Shown here: piece after piece, positions 1 through 5,996 of the stretch
Layout: the number at the start of each line of letters is the position of its first letter
Numbering within the stretch: position 1 is the stretch's first letter
Assembly (NCBI GenBank): GCA_007124575.1
Contig: SLEW01000170.1
Location: forward strand, 1 to 17,918
Direction: 5' to 3'
DNA: 17,918 nt
Source of the DNA: Bacteroidales bacterium
Lineage (GTDB): Bacteria; Bacteroidota; Bacteroidia; Bacteroidales; UBA7960
The notes under the pieces: model-generated
Database searches by the model: none
What the model saw: only the letters and a program-made list of their open reading frames with translations
What the model was told of the DNA's origin: nothing
Made by a program: the position numbers and the translations under genes

Positions 1-24
1 AAAAAATTCCAAGAAAATATTCAT

Positions 25-32
25 TATCTTTG
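25..32 (+). promoter_or_regulatory. Candidate -7 promoter element upstream of exbB
   Basis: The octamer TATCTTTG matches the Bacteroidota -7 consensus TAnnTTTG. It lies about 70 bp before the exbB ATG. The expected -33 TTG/TTTG would fall at about the first bases of the window, which read A-rich, so the upstream half cannot be confirmed here. The predicted leader is about 60 nt and A/T-rich. This would drive the exbB-exbD-TonB-folC cluster. Confidence 0.4.
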
Positions 33-101
33 CGTGGTATAAAATAAAAGAACTTCATCATAGTTATTACACTATAAAACAACTTACTAAACAGACTGCC
101 C

Positions 102-815
102 ATGTTACTTTCTTTTTTATTAAATATTCAGGCTGGCTCAGAGGAAGCCATAGCTGATACCCTGGCTGTTGCCGGGGAAGAAGTGGCTGAACCCACGCTC
201 TCTTTCTGGAGTCTGGCATTGCAGGGAGGATTAGTGATGATCCCCCTGGTCATTTTATCTGTGGTGGCCATATATATCTTTATTGAAAGATATTTTGCCA
301 TTAGCCGGGCATCCAATGAAGAAACCAATTTCATGAATAACATTCGTGATTTTATTCATAATGGACGTATAGATTCTGCCAAATCTTTGTGCCGTAATAA
401 TCAGTCTCCCATTGCGCGTATGATAGCTAAAGGCATTGTGCGTATTGGCAGGCCCCTGAACGACATAAACGCAGCCATTGAAAATGTGGGCAAGCTGGAG
501 ATTGCCAAGCTGGAAAAAAACATTGCGGTACTCGCCACTGTGGCGGGAGCAGCGCCTATGCTTGGCTTCCTGGGTACGGTGATGGGTATGGTAAGGGCCT
601 TCTTCAACATGGCACAGGCAGGTCCCAATATTGATATCAGCATGCTTGCCGGAGGTATCTATGAGGCGATGATCACTACGATCACGGGACTTACCGTGGG
701 CATCATCGCCTACATTTGCTATAATATCCTTGTGGCACGCATTGAAAAAGTTGTTTTCATGCTCGAGGCAAGAGCCACTGAGTTTATGGATCTTTTGCAT
801 GAGCCGGCTTCGTAG
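102..815 (+). CDS. exbB: ExbB/TolQ/MotA-family proton channel subunit
   Basis: The 237-residue inner-membrane protein is the ExbB-type subunit of a TonB-energising motor. ExbB pentamers surround ExbD and use the proton motive force to drive TonB. Three hydrophobic segments are visible, at about residues 43-62, 141-168 and 184-212. A cytoplasmic loop rich in charged residues lies between the first two, the usual MotA/TolQ/ExbB topology. The second segment carries GFLGTVMGM (T159) and the third starts with EAMITTITGL, the two conserved threonine-bearing motifs that line the channel in ExbB/TolQ. An extra N-terminal tail of about 40 residues precedes the first segment, as is common in Bacteroidota ExbB. 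The ATG at 102 has no clear Shine-Dalgarno. exbD follows after 96 bp. TolQ is the alternative, but the TonB-like gene in the same cluster favours ExbB. Confidence 0.93.
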   Translation: MLLSFLLNIQAGSEEAIADTLAVAGEEVAEPTLSFWSLALQGGLVMIPLVILSVVAIYIFIERYFAISRASNEETNFMNNIRDFIHNGRIDSAKSLCRNNQSPIARMIAKGIVRIGRPLNDINAAIENVGKLEIAKLEKNIAVLATVAGAAPMLGFLGTVMGMVRAFFNMAQAGPNIDISMLAGGIYEAMITTITGLTVGIIAYICYNILVARIEKVVFMLEARATEFMDLLHEPAS

Positions 816-831
816 GCCCATTATTTGGAGG

Positions 832-850
832 AGGCCTGTTCTCCGGGCCT
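832..850 (+). other. Stem-loop in the exbB-exbD spacer
   Basis: Bases 832-838 (AGGCCTG) pair with 844-850 (CGGGCCT), including one G-U pair, around a 5-nt TTCTC loop. There is no T-run after it, so it does not look like an intrinsic terminator. A purine-rich GGAGGAGG at 827-834 overlaps the 5' arm but has no start codon at a useful distance. The nearest ATG (865) opens a frame of only 7 codons. The element may influence mRNA stability or the ExbB:ExbD ratio, but that is inference. Confidence 0.3.
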
Positions 851-911
851 GAAAAGTGCCTGAAATGAAAGGCTTCCTTCAGTTTTAAAGACAGACAGTA
901 ATCGTTTTATC

Positions 912-1325
912 ATGGCAATAAAAGCAAGAAATACACGCAACTTGCAGTTTAGCATGGTCTCCATGTCTGACCTTGTGTTTTTGCTGTTAATATTTTTTAT
1001 GTTGACATCGACCCTGGTTGCACCCAGTGCTATTAACCTGTTGCTGCCATCCAGCGATAGCCGTACCATGGCACCGCAAACGGTCAATGTACACATCAAC
1101 GAAAACAGGCAGTTGTTTCTGGAGGCCGAACCTGTAGACCTGCAGGGTTTGAAGGAAGGCTTGCTTGTCTCATTAGACGGCATGGTGGATGGTACAGTGG
1201 TTTTACGTGCTGACTATACCGTGCCGGTACAGGACATAGTGAATGTAATTGATGCTGTGGAAGGGATGAATAGTGAGTATGGGCTGCGCCACCGGGTTAT
1301 TCTTGCCACGCAACCACAACAGTAA
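912..1325 (+). CDS. exbD: ExbD/TolR-family biopolymer transport protein
   Basis: The 137-residue single-pass inner-membrane protein is the partner of ExbB in the TonB-energising motor. The short N-terminal cytoplasmic part is followed by MSDLVFLLLIFFML. Its D20 corresponds to the conserved protonatable aspartate of the ExbD/TolR transmembrane helix (D25 in E. coli ExbD). The rest is a small periplasmic domain with the strand/helix pattern expected of the family, including VVLRADYTVPVQDIVNVIDA, which resembles the common ...aD..v.y..vv.vmd.. stretch. The length is typical. The start at 912 puts the aspartate at the usual depth. The stop TAA and the next gene's ATG share one base (TAATG), which suggests translational coupling with the transducer. 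Only one exbD copy is present here, whereas some Bacteroidota clusters carry two. Confidence 0.93.
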   Translation: MAIKARNTRNLQFSMVSMSDLVFLLLIFFMLTSTLVAPSAINLLLPSSDSRTMAPQTVNVHINENRQLFLEAEPVDLQGLKEGLLVSLDGMVDGTVVLRADYTVPVQDIVNVIDAVEGMNSEYGLRHRVILATQPQQ

Positions 1326-2140
1326 TGGAAGCATCGACAAAGAAAGACAGGACACGTGCGATTGCAGGAACGGTAATATTTCATGCCGTCCTCCTCATGG
1401 CAATCCTGTTTTTTGGTTTGACCCCACAACGCCCTCTGCCTGCAGAGAGAGGTGTGCTGGTAGCGCTGGGTTACACAGATGAAGGAGTGGGTGACCGGCA
1501 GCCGCTGTCGGCCTCACCTCCCACACCCGCACCTACCCCGGCGGCACCTGAGTCGGAACCTGACCAGGTGGTCACCCAGGAAACAGAGGAATCTGTTGCC
1601 ATTCCTGACGCAGCAGAGGAAATACACACCGACACCGAAGAATCCCCTGCAGAACAGCCTGAAACATCACCAGAGCCCGAAGAAGCTGCAGAAGAAGCTG
1701 AGGAAGAGCCTGAGCCTCAGCCTGACCCCAGGGCGATGTTCCCCGGCCAGGATCAAAGAACTACCGACCGTCAGGAGCAGGGTGAAGGAGAAGAAGAAGG
1801 CGATGAAGGCCGCCCCGATGGTGTTACTGATGCTGACGATTTTGATGGGGAAGGCAGTGGTGAAGGTGTTGAATACAGCTTAACGGGAAGGCAGGCAAAT
1901 GTGCTTCCCAAACCTGATTATACCACACAGGCTACCGGCAGGGTGGTAGTGCGTATAGTAGTAAACAGGGAAGGGCAGGTAGTCAGAGCCACAGCAGGGG
2001 CCAGAGGCACCACCACAACAGACGGCACACTCCATCGTCTTGCCGAAGAAGCTGCCCGGAATGCACGGTTTAATCGCTCTGCAAATGCCCCCGCCGAACA
2101 AACAGGTACCATTACGTACATCTTTATCAGGCGTAATTAG
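1325..2140 (+). CDS. TonB-like energy transducer
   Basis: The 271-residue protein has the three-part plan of TonB. An N-terminal signal-anchor helix lies at about residues 12-32 (GTVIFHAVLLMAILFF, with a histidine in the helix as in TonB proteins). A long low-complexity periplasmic spacer runs over about 50-185, and a small C-terminal domain over about 195-271 (GRVVVRIVVNREGQVV, then EEAARNARFNRS and TGTITYIFIRR), which follows the TonB_C strand-helix-strand pattern. The spacer is rich in Glu, Pro, Asp and Gly and nearly lacks the Lys-Pro repeats of enterobacterial TonB, so it is unusually acidic. The gene overlaps exbD by one base and abuts folC directly. It should transmit motor force from ExbB/ExbD to outer-membrane TonB-dependent receptors. 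A TolA-like role is the alternative. The family is clear but the exact partner receptors are not. Confidence 0.85.
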   Translation: MEASTKKDRTRAIAGTVIFHAVLLMAILFFGLTPQRPLPAERGVLVALGYTDEGVGDRQPLSASPPTPAPTPAAPESEPDQVVTQETEESVAIPDAAEEIHTDTEESPAEQPETSPEPEEAAEEAEEEPEPQPDPRAMFPGQDQRTTDRQEQGEGEEEGDEGRPDGVTDADDFDGEGSGEGVEYSLTGRQANVLPKPDYTTQATGRVVVRIVVNREGQVVRATAGARGTTTTDGTLHRLAEEAARNARFNRSANAPAEQTGTITYIFIRRN

Positions 2141-3439
2141 ATGAAGGATTATCAGGATACCCTTGACTTCCTTTTTAGCCAGCTCCCTATGTATCAACGC
2201 ATCGGGCCGGCAGCATACAAGGCAAACCTGGATAATACCCACGCCCTGATCAACCACCTGGGAAATCCGGAGAAAGCCTTTCGTAGCATCCATATAGCCG
2301 GAACAAACGGGAAAGGTTCTGTGGCACACATGCTCGCCTCAGTATTACAGGCCCAGGGCCTGAAAACAGGACTGGCTACTTCTCCCCACCTGAAAGATTT
2401 TCGTGAAAGGATAAGAATTAACGGAAAACCCATTCCGCAAGATGAGGTTGTTAAATTCGTACAACATCATAAAGCCTTTTTTGAAAATCTGCAGCCCTCT
2501 TTTTTTGAGATGACCATGGCGATGACATTTGATTATTTTGCCAAGGAAAAAGTGGATATTGCCGTGGTTGAGACAGGGATGGGGGGCAGGCTGGACTCAT
2601 CCAATGTGATCACCCCGGAAGTTTCGGTAATCACAAACATCGGCCTGGATCATGTCAGGTTCCTTGGTAATACCCTGCCTGCCATAGCAGGCGAAAAGGC
2701 AGGCATTATCAAGGCAGGTATACCCGTGGTGATCGGACGACGGCAAGAAGCCGTGCAGGGAGTGTTTGAGAAAGTGGCTGCAAGTTTGGGTGCACCGCTC
2801 AAGGTGGCAGGCGATCATGTTAAAGTGCAGGATTTCAGACATACTTCATACAAAGGAAGGCCGTGCATGGAGGTGTTTGTTTTACATGACGGCGAACCAA
2901 AGACCATTTACCTTGACCTCCCCGGAGAGTATCAACTTGAAAACCTTATTACTGTAATCGCTGTTGTTGACACACTTCGCGCCGGCGATGTTTTTCCCAT
3001 TACCCGGCAGGCATTGGAGCAGGGACTGCTTTCAGTGGTCAGATCTACCGGAATGCAAGGCCGCTGGCAGCAATTGAGCAGTAAACCGGCAATCATCTGC
3101 GATACCGGTCATAACAGGGAAGGTCTGAAGTACGTTGTTGACCAGCTTCTTACCGTCCCTTGCCGCCGGTTGCGAATGGTGTTTGGCCTGGTTGACGACA
3201 AGGATCTGTCTACAGTACTTTCTCTGTTACCCCGCGATGCTGTTTATTATTTCTGCAAACCAGATGTACCTCGTGGGCTGGATGAAAAAAAGCTGGCTTC
3301 TGAGGCCAGCTTTTGGGGGTTACGTGGTATTTGTTATGACAGCGTGATGAAAGCCCTGCACCAGGCAAAAAACGACGCCACAGCCGATGATCTGATATTC
3401 ATCGGTGGCAGCACATTTGTCGTGGCTGAGGCGTTGTAA
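2141..3439 (+). CDS. folC: Bifunctional dihydrofolate / folylpolyglutamate synthase
   Basis: The 432-residue Mur-ligase-family enzyme adds glutamate to dihydropteroate and to reduced folates, using ATP, in the cytoplasm. The P-loop AGTNGKGS is at residues 53-60 and is followed by the SPHLKDFRERIRING folate-binding loop. The metal/ATP site motif VVETGMGGRLDSSNVI is at about 142-157. TNIGLDHVRFLGNTLPAIAGEKAGIIK contains the conserved lysine K186 that is carbamylated in this family. The C-terminal domain begins near residue 300 and carries DTGHNREG at 321-328. The length and motif order are normal for FolC. The ATG immediately follows the TAG of the TonB-like gene, so it is probably co-transcribed with the motor cluster without a functional link. 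Its stop lies 3 bp from the stop of the convergent DUF4168-like gene, and a terminator-like hairpin for that gene is embedded in its codons 380-392. Confidence 0.96.
   Translation: MKDYQDTLDFLFSQLPMYQRIGPAAYKANLDNTHALINHLGNPEKAFRSIHIAGTNGKGSVAHMLASVLQAQGLKTGLATSPHLKDFRERIRINGKPIPQDEVVKFVQHHKAFFENLQPSFFEMTMAMTFDYFAKEKVDIAVVETGMGGRLDSSNVITPEVSVITNIGLDHVRFLGNTLPAIAGEKAGIIKAGIPVVIGRRQEAVQGVFEKVAASLGAPLKVAGDHVKVQDFRHTSYKGRPCMEVFVLHDGEPKTIYLDLPGEYQLENLITVIAVVDTLRAGDVFPITRQALEQGLLSVVRSTGMQGRWQQLSSKPAIICDTGHNREGLKYVVDQLLTVPCRRLRMVFGLVDDKDLSTVLSLLPRDAVYYFCKPDVPRGLDEKKLASEASFWGLRGICYDSVMKALHQAKNDATADDLIFIGGSTFVVAEAL
3285..3314 (-). terminator. Intrinsic terminator inside folC, oriented for the minus-strand DUF4168-like gene
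   Basis: Bases 3288-3297 (AAAAGCTGGC) and 3305-3314 (GCCAGCTTTT) form a perfect 10-bp stem with a 7-nt loop. Read on the minus strand, the GC-rich core is followed by seven T residues (plus-strand A-run 3285-3291), the classic Rho-independent form. It lies about 130-160 bp beyond the stop codon of the minus-strand gene that ends at 3443. On the plus strand only four T follow before a G-run, so it should be weak for folC transcription. The same bases encode folC residues around DEKKLASEASFW. Confidence 0.6.
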
Positions 3440-3442
3440 GGT

Positions 3443-4057
3443 CTATTCGCCCTCTTCTTCCTCTTCTTCTGCTTTCTCTCTTTCTAACTTCTCTTTGGCT
3501 TCACGCCTTCTCTCTTCAAGAATCTTTTCACGGGCACGCTCTCTCGCCAGATGTGATACGTATTCCTGAAGCTGCTGATCACGACGGAATTCATTCAGGA
3601 TCTCACGGTATTGACCCATGTCCATATCATACTCTTCTATGATAACCGGCACCATGTTCTGCATCTCTCTTTGAATTTCTGTTACCTGCGGTGCAGCCTG
3701 GTTAAAAGCATCAATTTCTTCATTGGAAAAACCACCACCCTGAAGTGTTCCGATCTCAGCCGCCCTGGCAATCTGATCAAAACGTTCGCGGGTGAGTCCA
3801 TAGTCCTCAGTAGTCTCAGAAATGCGTTCCTGTGTTTTCCTTTGCAGGGCACTTACTTCCTGATTGGCATCAAAAAAGTTGAGAAGTGTTTCATCATCAA
3901 AGGCAAACTCCACATCAGCCCATGGATCCTCCTCTTCTTCTTCAGCTTCTTCCTGTGCGAAGCTGTAAGCAGGCAGGCTTAAAATCAAGCCCAGCGCGAT
4001 AAATAATGCCATGAGTCCTTTTGCGGTGTTAATTGCTGTTTTTTTGATGGTTTTCAT
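3443..4057 (-). CDS. Secreted DUF4168-like protein
   Basis: This is a 204-residue exported protein if started at the ATG at 4057, which gives a textbook Sec signal peptide: MKTIKKTAINTAK, then a hydrophobic core at about residues 14-31, with likely cleavage after AYSFA at 34. The in-frame upstream start at 4171 would put 38 extra residues before this signal and would overlap the amylase stop region, so it is rejected. The mature part starts with a Glu-rich stretch. Two related helical segments follow (about 56-101 and 113-164), each with an LT/MD..R(Y)xxI-type motif such as GLTRERFDQIARAA and DMDMGQYREILNEF, the pattern of DUF4168. The C-terminus (about 165-204) is a highly charged Arg/Glu helix ending in poly-Glu. 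The function of the family is unknown. It has its own promoter at 4094-4126 and a candidate terminator inside folC. Confidence 0.75.
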   Translation of the reverse strand: MKTIKKTAINTAKGLMALFIALGLILSLPAYSFAQEEAEEEEEDPWADVEFAFDDETLLNFFDANQEVSALQRKTQERISETTEDYGLTRERFDQIARAAEIGTLQGGGFSNEEIDAFNQAAPQVTEIQREMQNMVPVIIEEYDMDMGQYREILNEFRRDQQLQEYVSHLARERAREKILEERRREAKEKLEREKAEEEEEEGE

Positions 4058-4093
4058 AGTTTCTATACTGTTTTTTTGGGTTTCAATCATCAA

Positions 4094-4126
4094 CAAAAAT
4101 AGGCATAATTCAAAAAATAATGCAAA
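4094..4126 (-). promoter_or_regulatory. Bacteroidota-type promoter for the DUF4168-like gene
   Basis: On the minus strand TTTG (plus CAAA at 4123-4126) is followed after 21 bp by TATTTTTG (plus 4094-4101). This matches the Bacteroidota housekeeping pattern of TTTG or TTG, a spacer of roughly 17-23 bp, then TAnnTTTG. The predicted start of transcription is around 4087, giving a leader of about 30 nt to the ATG at 4057. It is the best complete promoter seen in the window and supports both the independent expression and the chosen start of this gene. Confidence 0.55.
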
Positions 4127-4173
4127 TATTTTGGTTAAAAGACATAAAAAATTAGTTTTTAGCCACTGCAAGA

Positions 4174-5880
4174 CTAGCTGGCTGCCAACATTCGTATCAT
4201 GTCATATCCTGCAGGTGGAAGATCAAATTTGATGCCATCTTTCGTAAGTGAAGATGTTTTGTGACTTTCAAGCCTGGTTTTTTGCACCAGGGATTCCATA
4301 TTCCAGATATGCGCGTTTTTATCAGGGTAAAGTTCCCAGAAGTGATCGGGTATCCTGATTGCCATTTCTTTTTTCTCTTCCTTTGAAAAATTAGATGCAA
4401 TGAGCATGATTTCATCTCCATCCCATCTTAAAAAAGCATAAACTGACGGGCTGAGATCCGGGTTGTTCCACATCAGGTCGTAGAAGTGACCGTTAATAAT
4501 TACTTCGTGCTGGCAACAGGCCAGAATATCTTTGTATTGTTGCCTGAGGTGTCTTTCATTTTCTGAGAGTCTTACTTCATGGCATGCACCGCGATCGAAC
4601 CATTTTTGAAATGAGGGCACCCGGGCATAATCGAAAATAGTGGTTTTGCCGTCATCGCCGCTGTAACCGCTTTCCCCGGCAGCTTCTTCTCCTGTTTCCT
4701 GGCCAAAATAGATCATCACGGGGCCTCTGTGCATGGTTGCGGCTAATGCCATGGCCGGTATTCCTGCTTCTGCCTGCCCCGCAAAGTGACGTGATGCGAT
4801 CCGTTCCTCATCATGGTTTTCCATAAACCGCACCATGATGTCATCCAGGCCGTCAAGCGCTTGCCATACACCTGTCACATGGCTTGCGGGGGCACCCAGA
4901 ACCACATTTCTGACCGTGTTGTAAAAGCCTTCTTTGTCATAAAGAAAATCAAAACCTGCCTCACGATAAGCCTTGTATGCCTGAGTGTTATATGATTCAG
5001 CAATAAAAACCAGCCCAGGATGGGCTTTTTTTGCCTTTGGTATCATCCAGTTCCAGAATTCCACTGGCACCATCTCTGCCATATCGCAGCGAAAACCTCC
5101 TACTCCCTTGCTTGCCCAGAAAAGGATGACTTCCAGCATGTATCGCCAGGTGGAAGGCGGAGGATCGAAGTGTCTTTCGCCGCCATGCATCATATCTATA
5201 CCATAATTCAATTTTACCGTTTCGTACCAGTCATGGAAAGAGGGTCGGGGAGAAAAACAATCGTTGCCCGTAGCTTTCGCAGGGTTTTCATCAAATTCAT
5301 TGATGTTTTTGTTTTTTGCGTGTGGCATCTCGTATACCTCATCCGGCAACCGGAGCCTTTCGCCCGGAATATAATAGAAGTGGTTGTCACGGTGAAAAGC
5401 AAGGTTGGATTTGTCATGTTTTCCGAACTGGTAGTCTTTGCCCGCTTCCTGGTCGCTATAATATTTTCGTGCGGTGTGGTTGGGTATGAAGTCTATGATG
5501 GGATTTAACCCTGCCTGTCTGCAACGTGCAATGAGTTCTTCAAACTCCTGCATGCGATTTGCCGGGTCATCAGCCAGGTCAGGGCTCACATCAAAGTAAT
5601 CCCTGATGGCATATGGCGAGCCCGCCACGCCTTTCACCACCAATGGGTTGTCGGCTTTTATATGGTGGTTGGGGTAGGAAGTGCAACTGGCATGCTCCAG
5701 CACTCCTGTCAGCCAGACATGGTTTGCACCCAGGCGCTTGATTTCACTCAGAAACCGTTTGTCCAGATCATTAAACCTGCCGCATCCATTTTCGCTGAGG
5801 CTACCCCAGGGTTTTATCTCTTCGCGGGTATTGCCCGCAAGCCTTACCAGTACCTGGTATATGACGATTTTTTCCTTCAT
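4174..5880 (-). CDS. Alpha-amylase family (GH13) glycoside hydrolase, cytoplasmic
   Basis: This 568-residue GH13 enzyme is predicted to act on alpha-glucans or malto-oligosaccharides. All four conserved GH13 regions are intact. Region I is DFIPNH (D130-H135). Region II is GFRCDMAEM with nucleophile D266. Region III is VFIAES with acid/base E295. Region IV is FMENHDEE with transition-state aspartate D357. A TIM barrel spans about residues 5-440 and a beta-type C-terminal domain about 480-568. The ATG at 5880 begins MKEKIVIYQVLVRLAGNT, which is how this Bacteroidota subfamily usually starts its catalytic domain. The longer frame back to 5973 adds 31 residues with no signal peptide. No signal peptide is seen at either start, so the enzyme should be intracellular. 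The exact substrate cannot be read from sequence. The gene lies 116 bp downstream of the helicase gene and may have its own regulation (see the palindrome and repeats at 5893-5958). Confidence 0.9.
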   Translation of the reverse strand: MKEKIVIYQVLVRLAGNTREEIKPWGSLSENGCGRFNDLDKRFLSEIKRLGANHVWLTGVLEHASCTSYPNHHIKADNPLVVKGVAGSPYAIRDYFDVSPDLADDPANRMQEFEELIARCRQAGLNPIIDFIPNHTARKYYSDQEAGKDYQFGKHDKSNLAFHRDNHFYYIPGERLRLPDEVYEMPHAKNKNINEFDENPAKATGNDCFSPRPSFHDWYETVKLNYGIDMMHGGERHFDPPPSTWRYMLEVILFWASKGVGGFRCDMAEMVPVEFWNWMIPKAKKAHPGLVFIAESYNTQAYKAYREAGFDFLYDKEGFYNTVRNVVLGAPASHVTGVWQALDGLDDIMVRFMENHDEERIASRHFAGQAEAGIPAMALAATMHRGPVMIYFGQETGEEAAGESGYSGDDGKTTIFDYARVPSFQKWFDRGACHEVRLSENERHLRQQYKDILACCQHEVIINGHFYDLMWNNPDLSPSVYAFLRWDGDEIMLIASNFSKEEKKEMAIRIPDHFWELYPDKNAHIWNMESLVQKTRLESHKTSSLTKDGIKFDLPPAGYDMIRMLAAS

Positions 5881-5892
5881 GTGTTTATAATT

Positions 5893-5908
5893 TGTCAAAA
5901 TGTCAAAA
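5893..5908. repeat. Short tandem direct repeat upstream of the amylase
   Basis: The octamer TGTCAAAA occurs twice head to tail (5893-5900 and 5901-5908), starting 12 bp upstream of the amylase ATG. On the minus strand it reads TTTTGACA twice. It could be a regulator site or part of a promoter, but no TAnnTTTG element follows it, so its role is unknown. Confidence 0.3.
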
Positions 5909-5934
5909 AGCCGAAAAGTCACCATGCCCGGGCT

Positions 5935-5952
5935 TGCCATGAGCTCCTGGCA
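5935..5952. promoter_or_regulatory. Imperfect palindrome upstream of the amylase, operator candidate
   Basis: TGCCATGAGCTCCTGGCA matches its own reverse complement at 16 of 18 positions and is centred on GAGCTC. The left half and the following bases also form a direct repeat CATGAGCT at 5938-5945 and 5951-5958 (13-bp period). The element lies 54 bp upstream of the amylase start, in the 116-bp gap after the helicase gene. A repressor operator is plausible, but it lacks the central CG typical of LacI-type sites. It lacks a following T-run in the minus direction, so it is not an obvious terminator. Confidence 0.25.
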
Positions 5953-5996
5953 TGAGCTTACTACCTGCTGCAAGCCTCAAACCCACATGACCCTAA

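Noticed and set aside
255..821. 188-codon open frame on the minus strand opposite exbB
   Set aside because: It is an antisense shadow of exbB with no family resemblance and a composition unlike the real proteins here.
865..888. Seven-codon frame in the exbB-exbD spacer (MKGFLQF)
   Set aside because: It is too short and is 30 bp away from the GGAGGAGG motif; nothing supports translation.
4130..4170. A/T-rich hairpin with a T-run just after the amylase stop as a terminator
   Set aside because: The stem is only about five A-T pairs without a GC core, too weak to call.
4058..4171. N-terminal extension of the DUF4168-like protein from an ATG at 4171
   Set aside because: It would place 38 residues before a clear signal peptide and would include the candidate promoter. 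The ATG at 4057 is much better.
5881..5973. Longer amylase start at 5973
   Set aside because: The extra 31 residues show no signal peptide or domain, and the family N-terminus begins at the ATG at 5880.
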